Both the position numbers and the translations under genes were made by a program. This document shows positions 1 through 5,567 of a stretch of 6,438 nt of DNA, piece by piece. Position 1 is the first letter of the stretch. The number at the start of each line of letters is the position of its first letter. Origin of the DNA: an uncultured Campylobacter sp. (GTDB lineage: Bacteria > Campylobacterota > Campylobacteria > Campylobacterales > Campylobacteraceae); NCBI RefSeq assembly GCF_938045405.1, contig NZ_CALIMW010000243.1, positions 1-6,438 on the forward strand, written 5' to 3'. The notes beneath the pieces were generated by a model that worked only from the letters and a program-made list of their open reading frames with translations, searched no databases and was not told where the DNA came from.

Positions 1-2
1 AA

Positions 3-203
3 AACGGCGAGCAAAGTAGCGCAAAAGAAAGTAAAATTTTACCCTTTTTCATAAAAATCCTTTTTAGATTTTATAATCTATATCAATTTACTGGCGGGAT
101 TATCTTACACTTCTTCTTAAATAATAATAAAATTTTTAATAAACTAAATCATAAAATTTTATATGAAATTACTAATTTAACGGAATTTAATAAGATATAT
201 TGA
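3..203 (+). CDS. Possible 3' end of a gene entering from the left edge
   Basis: One plus-strand frame is open from the window edge to a TGA at 201-203, giving 66 codons with no in-frame ATG, GTG or TTG, so any start lies outside the window. The residues are dominated by Asn, Lys, Ile, Phe and Tyr, for example ILFRFYNLYQFTGG near the middle, and I recognise no family. Such a long open frame is unexpected in sequence this AT-rich, which is the only support. Two other plus-strand frames also run in from the edge and stop early (TAG at 17-19, TAA at 52-54), and either could be the true end of the neighbouring gene. Composition is much more AT-rich than the other genes here, so if real it may be acquired or poorly conserved. 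Confidence 0.22.
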   Translation, partial: NGEQSSAKESKILPFFIKILFRFYNLYQFTGGIILHFFLNNNKIFNKLNHKILYEITNLTEFNKIY

Positions 204-284
204 CGAATTTTCAAGCAAAATTTCTATGAATTTTAAAAAGTATATGAATTTTAAAAACGAAGGATTGAAAAATTTAAAATTCTA
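204..284. other. AT-rich spacer with a short tandem duplication
   Basis: No credible gene is seen here. The 15-mer TATGAATTTTAAAAA occurs at 225-239 and again at 243-257, an 18-base period. A 19-codon frame at 226-285 runs through the repeat but has no ribosome site and looks accidental. Confidence 0.5.
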
Positions 285-323
285 AAATTCCGCCGCTTTA
301 AAATAACGTAAGCGACGGAATTT
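285..323 (-). terminator. Rho-independent terminator of the stress-protein gene
   Basis: A 14-pair stem joins 285-298 (AAATTCCGCCGCTT) with 310-323 (AAGCGACGGAATTT) around an 11-base loop. The one imperfect position, C293 opposite A315, is a mismatch in plus-strand RNA but a G-U wobble in minus-strand RNA. The minus-strand transcript also continues into a T-rich stretch (TTTTAGAATTTTAAATTTTT). Both points indicate that it works for the minus-strand gene ending 27 bases upstream. Confidence 0.75.
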
Positions 324-350
324 AGCGTTTATCGGTGTTTGGTCTTGCGA

Positions 351-1196
351 TTACGATAGCACTAGCACCGGTACAAGCGCATTGTGCAAGATATCCTCGG
401 AGACGCTGCCTAAAAAGAGCTTTTTGAAAAAGCCCTTCGTAAAGGCACCGGTAGCGATCAGATCGAGGTTATTGGCGCGGCGATATTTGATGATCTCATC
501 GGCGGGAACTTCGGCTTGGATGAATTTGAAAGTGGCGTTTTGAGTGCCTAAAATTTCGCGCGCCAGATCCAGCATCCGCTCGCCCTCTGCGGCACCCGCA
601 TTGATGTGCAAGACATGCTTATGTGCGCTCGCAAGAAGCTTTGAGCTCTTTATAAACTCAAGCGTGCGTTTCGCCGCGTCAGTGCCGTCAAACGCAATGA
701 GCACGGAGTTAATCGGTGAAAATTCCTTATTCACGAGCAGCGACGGCACGTGAAGCTCCTTTATCAGCACGCTTGCGTTAAAGCCTACGTCCTCGTTATT
801 TGAGCCCTTGATACCGAGTACAAAAATTTCGGCTTCATCCTTGTACTCGGCGATAACGTCGATAAAATCGCCATCTTTGATGATCTTACTCGCCTTTACG
901 CCCGCAGCAGTCGCAGCGCAGATATATTCATCCAGCATCGCTTCAGCTTCTTCGTGGTCTTTTTCCACATCCACGCCGCCTAATGTGGGACTTCCGTAGC
1001 TATTTGCAAGGATATCATTCTCTCCTAGGACGATCCCGCCTGCGGCTAGCCCATAAAAATTCTCGCCAAGCTCCGGGATTTCAACCACGTGAATAAACAC
1101 GAGCTCGGCACCCAAGGTTTTAGCGACGTAAATTCCGTAATCTCTAACCGCCGGGGCAAGCGCATTTTGATCGACGCAAGTGATGACCTTTTTCAT
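351..1196 (-). CDS. Tandem-domain universal stress protein (UspA family)
   Basis: This 281-residue cytoplasmic protein has two Usp domains in tandem, at about residues 1-157 and 160-281. Each begins with a hydrophobic strand ending in Asp (KKVITCVD at 2-9 and NSVLIAFD at 163-170) and ends with the family's nucleotide-loop region. In the first loop the G-2x-G-9x-G(S/T) motif is nearly intact as G128, G131 and A141-S142, with Ala for the last Gly. The second has G250, G255 and G263-S264 with different spacing. Usp proteins bind ATP or other ligands and help cells survive stress, but the exact role here is not readable. An upstream ATG at 1229 is in frame, but I chose 1196 because AAGGACG lies just before it and the Usp fold begins at once. 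It stands alone, followed by a terminator. Confidence 0.9.
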   Translation of the reverse strand: MKKVITCVDQNALAPAVRDYGIYVAKTLGAELVFIHVVEIPELGENFYGLAAGGIVLGENDILANSYGSPTLGGVDVEKDHEEAEAMLDEYICAATAAGVKASKIIKDGDFIDVIAEYKDEAEIFVLGIKGSNNEDVGFNASVLIKELHVPSLLVNKEFSPINSVLIAFDGTDAAKRTLEFIKSSKLLASAHKHVLHINAGAAEGERMLDLAREILGTQNATFKFIQAEVPADEIIKYRRANNLDLIATGAFTKGFFKKLFLGSVSEDILHNALVPVLVLS

Positions 1197-1218
1197 TTTT
1201 CGTCCTTTTAAAGATAAA

Positions 1219-1240
1219 ATTTTAATCAAAATAAGCTTAT
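1219..1240 (-). promoter_or_regulatory. Possible promoter and operator of the stress-protein gene
   Basis: Minus-strand TAAAAT (1224 to 1219) is a plausible -10 hexamer and would give a leader of about 15 bases before the ATG at 1196. Just upstream is a perfect 10-base palindrome, ATAAGCTTAT (1231-1240), which could bind a regulator. There is no convincing -35, and such words are common in AT-rich sequence. Confidence 0.25.
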
Positions 1241-1485
1241 CAAATTTTGTATAAAAGTTATTTAAATTCGGCGAACTTGAATGCGGCGCGGGCGATTTTG
1301 TGAAATTTTAAAGCCACGTCGTAATGGATTTTTGAGGTGCGGGCGCGCTTGTGGTAAGCTAGCTCAGGCTCAGCTGACAGCGATCGAGTAGTTGCAGCGT
1401 AGTAGGCGACTAAAAAGCGTTGCGGATGCAGTAGGTAAGGTACGGCGCGGACGATTTGAAATTTATTAAGCCGCTAAAAGCGCGG
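1241..1485. other. Spacer without an intact gene
   Basis: This stretch between the stress-protein promoter region and the end of the broken SemiSWEET gene holds no ORF with a usable start. One minus-strand frame is open for 71 codons (1473 down to a TAA at 1258-1260) but lacks any early ATG, GTG or TTG. It may be a gene remnant or merely GC-rich sequence. A short CCGC/GCGG stem-loop at 1471-1485 lies directly after the broken gene but has no T-run. Confidence 0.5.
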
Positions 1486-1743
1486 TTAAAGCGCCGTTAT
1501 TGCGGTTAGTAGCCCAAAGATGATCCCCGGGAAATTCGCCGCGGCGAGCGGATAGTCCTTTTTGGGCTTTAGCAGGCCGTAGCTAAGCTATATCGTGCAG
1601 TTTATCGCGGCTGCGAGCGGCTGGAGAAACGGGACTTTGTTGCCGTCTAAATTTGCCATTATGTTCGGCACGTAGGATACGTACATGATGACCGACAGAC
1701 ATGTGCCCGCCCAACCTAAAATTTGCAAATTTCTTTCGCTCAT
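1486..1743 (-). pseudogene. SemiSWEET (PQ-loop/MtN3 family) sugar transporter with an in-frame amber
   Basis: From ATG at 1743, preceded by an AAGGAAA ribosome site, the frame reads as a small three-helix membrane protein: QILGWAGTCLSVIMYVSY in helix 1, PLAAAINCTI leading into helix 2, and AAANFPGIIFGLLTAITAL in helix 3, ending at TAA 1486-1488. Codon 52 (1590-1588) is TAG, and reading resumes immediately in the same frame with LSYGLLKPKKDYP. With Trp at that codon the 85-residue length, the YGL motif after helix 2 and the AN-PG motif of helix 3 (Asn70) all fit SemiSWEETs, which work as dimers to move sugars across the inner membrane. TGG to TAG is one transition. The family's PQ dipeptide is Pro-Asn here (residues 26-27). 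There is no later ATG for reinitiation. It is best called a recent pseudogene, or else a sequencing error. Confidence 0.85.
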
Positions 1744-1797
1744 CGGCTTTCCTTGTTTTTAAGATACGTTTCAAATTTACGAATAAAACGAAGCGGG

Positions 1798-1825
1798 ATT
1801 TTAATACACCAAAGATAAGAAACAA
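1798..1825 (-). promoter_or_regulatory. Possible promoter of the SemiSWEET gene
   Basis: On the minus strand TTGTTT (1825 to 1820) and TAAAAT (1803 to 1798) are separated by 16 bases, resembling a sigma-70 promoter. The predicted start would leave a leader of roughly 48 bases before the ATG at 1743. The evidence is sequence resemblance only. Confidence 0.4.
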
Positions 1826-2090
1826 ATTAAAAGATGGCTAGAAATAAAATTTGACTTTAAATTTATCGCAGCGACCCCCCCCTGCTCGCGTCTGCGTAAA
1901 TTTTAAAGCGGCGTTTAAGGCGCGCATTTTAAAAAAACAGAGAAATTTAAAACGCCAGGCGGCACGGCGAATAGAATTTAAATTTAAAAAGGCGGGATTT
2001 CAAGCGACGACTGCGATGAAATTTAAGTGAATTTGCCGAGGCGAAAGCCATTAAACACATTGTCCCGAAGGCTTGCGGCTAAATTTAAGT
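1826..2090. other. Gene-free spacer with C8 tract and many AAATTT words
   Basis: All six frames are broken by frequent stops and I see no gene, RNA or element. It contains a run of eight C at 1875-1882 (G8 on the minus strand) and alternates GC-rich patches with AAATTT or GAATTT words. Such a spacer is typical of intergenic DNA in GC-richer campylobacters. Confidence 0.55.
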
Positions 2091-2120
2091 AAATTTTGCA
2101 ACAAAATCGCAGCAAAATTT
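2091..2120 (-). terminator. Possible terminator after prfA
   Basis: AAATTTTGC (2091-2099) and GCAAAATTT (2112-2120) form a nine-pair stem around a 12-base loop, 30 bases past the prfA stop. The stem is AT-rich and the minus-strand sequence after it (ACTTAAATTTAG) is only moderately T-rich, so termination here is plausible but not strong. Confidence 0.35.
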
Positions 2121-2149
2121 TGAAAATATGAGGATTAAATTTTAAAAGG

Positions 2150-3217
2150 CTAATAGCCCGCGTTTGCGATCGCTTCAGCTTGAGAGTGCGCGATGAGCGG
2201 ATCGATGATCTCGTCGAACAAACCGCCCGCCATGATCGCGTCTAGGCGGTAAAGCGTTAAATTTATGCGGTGGTCGCTGATGCGGTTTTGCGGATAGTTG
2301 TAGGTACGAATTCGCCCCGAGCGGTCGCCGGTGCCTACCTGATCCTTGCGATCTTTGCGCTCCTTCTCTAAGCGCTCCTGCTCCTGCATATCGTAAAGGC
2401 GCGCCTTTAGCACCTTCATCGCCGCCTCTTTGTTTTTATGCTGATCTTTGCCGTCTTGGTTGGTGACGACTAAACCGGTCGGGATGTGAGTGATGCGAAC
2501 GGCGCTGTCGGTGGTATTTACGGACTGCCCGCCGTGGCCGGAGCTACGCATAACGTCGATGCGAAGGTCATTTGGATTGATCTGTATCTCGCTATCCTCG
2601 ATCTCGGGCATGACGGCGACGGTGATTGCGGAGGTATGCACCCTGCCCTGGCTCTCCGTCTCGGGGATGCGCTGCACGCGGTGGGTGCCGCCTTCAAATT
2701 TCAGCCGCGAGTACGCCCCCGCGCCCTTTACGAGCAAGATCGCTTCTTTGTAGCCGCCGACGCTGCCTTCGCTAGTGCTTACGATCTCGCATTTATAGCC
2801 GCGAAGATCGGCGTAGCGCAGATACGCGCCGAGCAGATCGCCCGCAAACAGCGCCGCTTCGTCGCCGCCCGTACCGGCGCGGATCTCAAGGAAGATATTT
2901 TTATCGTCGTTGGGATCTTTCGGAAGCAGTAAAATTTTGATTTTTTCTTCGAGCTGCGGCTTTTGCGTCTCTAAGCTTTTAAGCTCCTCTTTGGCTAGCT
3001 CGCCGAGATCTGCATCGCTTAGCAGGGCTTTGTTTTCTTCGATCTGATTTAAAATTTTAAGATACTCGCTAGCCGCCTCTTTGATCGGCTCGATATTGCG
3101 CTGCTCCTTAGATAACGCAGTCATATTGGCGATATCTGCGGTAACTGCGGGATCGCTAAGCATGCGCGAAAGCTCGTCGTAGCGATCCAAAAAAGGCTTT
3201 AGTTTATCGGCTAGCAT
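2150..3217 (-). CDS. prfA: Peptide chain release factor 1
   Basis: RF1 recognises UAA and UAG in the ribosomal A site and triggers release of the finished protein. The 355-residue product is full length for the family. It has an N-terminal helical domain, EIRAGTGGDEAALFAGDL at 111-128, the PxT stop-codon discriminator as PET at 185-187 within HRVQRIPETESQGR, and the catalytic GGQ at 229-231. The PxT form and the overall match identify RF1 rather than RF2, whose tripeptide is SPF. The gene follows rpsT by 24 bases. No clear Shine-Dalgarno precedes its ATG (upstream is ATAAAATTTAA), so translation may be coupled to rpsT or of low efficiency. Its own stop codon is TAG, a signal read by RF1 and not by RF2. 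Gln230-type methylation by PrmC is expected from family knowledge, but prmC is not in the window. Confidence 0.98.
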   Translation of the reverse strand: MLADKLKPFLDRYDELSRMLSDPAVTADIANMTALSKEQRNIEPIKEAASEYLKILNQIEENKALLSDADLGELAKEELKSLETQKPQLEEKIKILLLPKDPNDDKNIFLEIRAGTGGDEAALFAGDLLGAYLRYADLRGYKCEIVSTSEGSVGGYKEAILLVKGAGAYSRLKFEGGTHRVQRIPETESQGRVHTSAITVAVMPEIEDSEIQINPNDLRIDVMRSSGHGGQSVNTTDSAVRITHIPTGLVVTNQDGKDQHKNKEAAMKVLKARLYDMQEQERLEKERKDRKDQVGTGDRSGRIRTYNYPQNRISDHRINLTLYRLDAIMAGGLFDEIIDPLIAHSQAEAIANAGY

Positions 3218-3228
3218 TTAAATTTTAT

Positions 3229-3247
3229 GCGTAAGGAACGCTTACGC
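3229..3247 (-). other. Hairpin across the rpsT stop codon
   Basis: GCGTAAG (3229-3235) and CTTACGC (3241-3247) form a perfect seven-pair stem with a five-base loop. The minus-strand rpsT stop codon TAA (3244-3242) is inside the stem, and prfA starts 11 bases after it. There is no T-run, so it is more likely an intercistronic RNA element than a terminator, if it functions at all. Confidence 0.5.
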
Positions 3248-3514
3248 GGCGGTTTTTAAAGAATTTACGAGTTTGGCTAGGCGGCTTACTTTTCTGCTCG
3301 CGGTCTGTTTTTTCAAAAAGCCCCTGCTTACGAAGCTGTGAAAGCTTTCATTAGCCGTTTTTAGAGCCTGAGTCGCTGCGTCTAGATCCTTGCTCTCGAC
3401 CGCCTCTCTTACGGCTTTTGTGATATTTTTTACTCTGGTGCGATAAAATCTATTTCGCTCCGTTCTTTTTATGGTTTGTCTCGCGCGTTTTTCGGCGGAT
3501 TTGTGATTTGCCAT
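3242..3514 (-). CDS. rpsT: 30S ribosomal protein S20
   Basis: S20 is a primary 16S rRNA binding protein of the small subunit. The 90-residue sequence begins MANHKSAEKRARQTIKRTER, the hallmark N-terminus of S20. It continues as a three-helix bundle rich in Lys and Arg, with KNITKAVREAVESKD in the middle and SRKVSRLAKLVNSLK near the end. Length is within the normal range. The start at 3514 has AAGGAAC three bases upstream. It is the first gene of an rpsT-prfA pair on the minus strand, expressed from a TATAAT promoter about 33 bases upstream of the start, giving a short leader. Pairing a ribosomal protein with a release factor makes a small translation operon. Confidence 0.98.
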   Translation of the reverse strand: MANHKSAEKRARQTIKRTERNRFYRTRVKNITKAVREAVESKDLDAATQALKTANESFHSFVSRGFLKKQTASRKVSRLAKLVNSLKTAA

Positions 3515-3546
3515 AATGTTCCTTTTCAGTTAAATTTGAACCTGCG

Positions 3547-3552
3547 ATTATA
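3547..3552 (-). promoter_or_regulatory. rpsT-prfA promoter, -10 box
   Basis: A perfect TATAAT is read on the minus strand (3552 to 3547) in the context TTTTTACGTATAATCG. The predicted transcription start lies near 3540, about 26 bases before the rpsT ATG. No consensus -35 is present. Instead there is an AT-rich stretch with a T-run, as is usual for Campylobacter sigma-70 promoters. Confidence 0.7.
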
Positions 3553-3632
3553 CGTAAAAAATATTTAATCGACGCTTAATTTAAGTAAAATTTAAATATA
3601 GTTTAAATTTATGTAGATTAAACTTTTTTTGG

Positions 3633-3638
3633 TAGAAT
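3633..3638 (+). promoter_or_regulatory. glmM operon promoter, -10 box
   Basis: TAGAAT at 3633-3638 follows a seven-T run (3624-3630) and lies about 29 bases before the glmM ATG, suiting a start near 3645. As in other Campylobacter promoters there is no clear -35. It is divergent from the rpsT promoter in the same 152-base gap. Confidence 0.6.
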
Positions 3639-3666
3639 TTCCCGATTTTTATATAAGGATTTGATA

Positions 3667-5007
3667 ATGAAACTTTTTGGGACGGACGGCGTACGAGGCA
3701 AAGCGGGAGAATTTTTGACCGCCGAGCTTGCGATGCGCGTAGCGATGGCAGCGGGAATTTATTTTAGGAAAAATTCCGTTACGAATATGATTTTAGTCGG
3801 CAAAGATACCCGCAGAAGCGGCTATATGATAGAAACCGCGATCGTTGCGGGCCTTACCTCGGTAGGCTACAACGTCCGCCAGATCGGCCCGATGCCTACT
3901 CCTGCGATTGCCTTTCTTACGGAGGATATGCGCTGCGACGCGGGCATCATGATAAGCGCGAGCCACAATCCATACTACGACAACGGCATTAAATTTTTCA
4001 ACAGCGAGGGCTTTAAGCTCGATGAAAAAGAGGAAGCGCAGATCGAAAAAATTTATTTCAGCGACGAACTCATCGCCGAGGCGCGCACCAAAATGATGCA
4101 AATCGGCGCCGCAAAGCGCGTGGACGACGTCATCGGCAGATACATCGTGCATATTAAAAATTCTTTCCCGAAGCAAAAGACGCTGCACGGGCTTCGCGTG
4201 GTGCTTGATTGCGCAAACGGAGCAAGCTACAAGGTCGCACCTACCGTATTTAATGAGCTGGGAGCCGAAACTATCGTCATCGGCGACGAACCTAACGGAA
4301 AAAATATTAACGATGCTTGCGGTGCACTAAGCCCGCAAAATTTAGCCTCGGAGGTCAAAAGATTACGCGCCGACGTCGGGTTTGCCTTCGACGGGGATGC
4401 CGATAGGCTCGTAGTCGTGGACGAAAACGGCGAGATCATCCATGGCGACGCGCTGCTTGGAATTTTAGCAGTCTATTTGAAAGGAAAAAATCGCTTAGCA
4501 GGCAATAAAATGGTAGCCACAGTGATGAGTAATTCTGCGCTGGAGGATTTTTTAGCTAAACACGACATCGCGCTTCATCGCTGTAACGTCGGCGATAAAT
4601 TTGTACTTGAGACGATGCACGAACTAGGCGCAAATTTCGGCGGCGAGCAGAGCGGGCACGTGATCTTTGGCGATTACGCCAAAACGGGCGACGGCATCGC
4701 AAGCGCGCTGCAATTCGCCGCCTGCATGCTGGATATGAAAAAGAAGGCAAGCGAATTTTCGGGGATGATTAAGCCCTATCCACAAATTTTAAAGAACTTA
4801 AAAATTTCGGATAAAAAACCGCTTGAAAAATTAAAAGGGCTAAAGGAACTTGAAGCAAGCCTTAAAGCGGACAAGATCCGCTCGCTCTTTCGCTACTCCG
4901 GCACCGAAAACGTTATCCGCCTCTTAATCGAGGGCAAAAACGAAAAACTGCTGCAAAAGCGAATGGACGAGGTCGAGAAATTTTTTGCCAAAGCCCTAAA
5001 TGAGTAG
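3667..5007 (+). CDS. glmM: Phosphoglucosamine mutase
   Basis: GlmM converts glucosamine-6-phosphate to glucosamine-1-phosphate, the step before UDP-GlcNAc synthesis for peptidoglycan and lipo-oligosaccharide. The 446-residue protein has all four domains of the alpha-D-phosphohexomutase family: the start KLFGTDGVRG; the catalytic serine loop SASHNP with Ser99 as phosphoserine; the Mg2+ loop DGDADR with Asp242, Asp244 and Asp246; the sugar-binding GGEQSGH at 325-331; and the phosphate-binding loop RYSGTENVIR at 409-418. A TTG two codons upstream is in frame, but the ATG at 3667 is seven bases after AAGGA and gives the standard N-terminus. It is the first gene of the plus-strand operon and ends in TAG. 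A frame starting at 5000 overlaps its last eight bases. Confidence 0.98.
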   Translation: MKLFGTDGVRGKAGEFLTAELAMRVAMAAGIYFRKNSVTNMILVGKDTRRSGYMIETAIVAGLTSVGYNVRQIGPMPTPAIAFLTEDMRCDAGIMISASHNPYYDNGIKFFNSEGFKLDEKEEAQIEKIYFSDELIAEARTKMMQIGAAKRVDDVIGRYIVHIKNSFPKQKTLHGLRVVLDCANGASYKVAPTVFNELGAETIVIGDEPNGKNINDACGALSPQNLASEVKRLRADVGFAFDGDADRLVVVDENGEIIHGDALLGILAVYLKGKNRLAGNKMVATVMSNSALEDFLAKHDIALHRCNVGDKFVLETMHELGANFGGEQSGHVIFGDYAKTGDGIASALQFAACMLDMKKKASEFSGMIKPYPQILKNLKISDKKPLEKLKGLKELEASLKADKIRSLFRYSGTENVIRLLIEGKNEKLLQKRMDEVEKFFAKALNE

Positions 5008-5113
5008 CGTTACGGTGAAATTTTACGGCGCGACAAGCTCATGGCTCGGTACAAAAGGCGCGGACAAAAAATGCAGGCTTTACGTATTTAAATTTAGGCT
5101 GCGAGATGGCTAA
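5000..5113 (+). CDS. Possible 37-residue mini-gene bridging glmM and lspA
   Basis: From ATG at 5000, inside the glmM stop region (ATGAGTAG), a frame of 37 codons runs through the whole glmM-lspA gap. It ends at TAA 5111-5113, inside the lspA start (ATGGCTAA), overlapping each neighbour by eight bases. The product begins MSSVTVKFYGATSSWLGTKG and ends in a basic stretch. I recognise no family and see no membrane segment. No Shine-Dalgarno precedes it, so it would depend on coupling to glmM termination. Its neighbour lspA also has a weak ribosome site, so passage of ribosomes through this frame could feed lspA translation. It may equally be a chance open frame. Confidence 0.3.
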   Translation: MSSVTVKFYGATSSWLGTKGADKKCRLYVFKFRLRDG

Positions 5114-5567
5114 GACCTGTATTAAATTTATCCTGCTTTTTGCGGCGATCTTTGCAATCGATCAAGCGATCAAACTTCTGTTTTTAAACGGCTTTTCGTG
5201 GCAGGGGGAGTTTTTTTCGCTAGAGCTTACGCTTAATCGCGGCGTTGCGTTTTCGATGTTTGCCTTTTTGGGCGAAAATTTAAAATTTATCCAGATCGCG
5301 CTGATCTCAGCGCTTGCAGCGTATGTATTTTGTCATAAAAAGCTCTTTTACGAGCACTGGATGCCGTTTGCGCTGATGCTCGCGGGAGGCTGTTCGAACC
5401 TGCTCGATCGCTTCATTCGCGGCGGCGTGGTCGATTACGTCGCGTGGCATAAGTGGTTTGAGTTTGCGGTGTTTAATTTCGCCGACGTGATGATAGATCT
5501 GGCCGTCGTGATTTTTATCTTCCAAAGCTACAAGATCGCGAAAAAGGAGAAAAATGAAGAGAAATAA
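5106..5567 (+). CDS. lspA: Lipoprotein signal peptidase (signal peptidase II)
   Basis: LspA is an inner-membrane aspartyl protease that removes the signal peptide from diacylglyceryl-modified prolipoproteins. The 153-residue protein has four hydrophobic segments, at about 6-28, 58-76, 85-101 and 122-141. The family motifs are present: DQAIK at 19-23, NRGVAFS at 44-50, SNLLDR with catalytic Asp101, and FNFADVMID with catalytic Asp127. The C-terminal tail is strongly Lys/Glu-rich. The ATG at 5106 is the only usable start: the frame is open upstream to a TGA at 5016-5018 but has no ATG, GTG or TTG. The ribosome site is weak (AGG eleven bases upstream), which fits coupling to upstream translation. 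It overlaps the next gene by 14 bases. Confidence 0.96.
   Translation: MAKTCIKFILLFAAIFAIDQAIKLLFLNGFSWQGEFFSLELTLNRGVAFSMFAFLGENLKFIQIALISALAAYVFCHKKLFYEHWMPFALMLAGGCSNLLDRFIRGGVVDYVAWHKWFEFAVFNFADVMIDLAVVIFIFQSYKIAKKEKNEEK

Noticed and set aside
65..80. Six-pair inverted repeat TAGATT/AATCTA as a terminator, or its TATAAT (72-77) as a promoter
   Set aside because: The stem is AT-only apart from one pair, with no T-run after it, and no gene follows on the plus strand; such words are expected in this composition.
185..187. RF1 tripeptide reads PET (prfA residues 185-187) instead of E. coli PAT, considered as a changed stop-codon specificity
   Set aside because: The middle residue of PxT varies in RF1 proteins and PET is an ordinary form; flanking residues are standard.
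544..999. Plus-strand frames of 69 and 63 codons opposite the stress-protein gene
   Set aside because: They are Ser/Ala-rich shadows of a well-supported gene and have no ribosome sites.
1583..1825. 80-codon minus-strand frame with an ATG at 1825
   Set aside because: It is a shadow of the SemiSWEET frame shifted by one base; its residues are Arg/His/Lys-rich with no membrane pattern, while the other frame gives a clean family match.
2030..2085. GC-rich patch with GCCG and CGGC ends, considered as a tRNA or structured RNA
   Set aside because: Only four pairs form before mismatches, and no cloverleaf or T-loop consensus is present.
2486..2932. 148-codon plus-strand frame opposite prfA
   Set aside because: It lies wholly antisense to the conserved RF1 core, including GGQ, and its product is Ala/Asp-rich with no recognisable family.
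3793..4188. 131-codon minus-strand frame inside glmM
   Set aside because: It is antisense to the GlmM catalytic domain and matches nothing; it arises from GC-rich codon bias.
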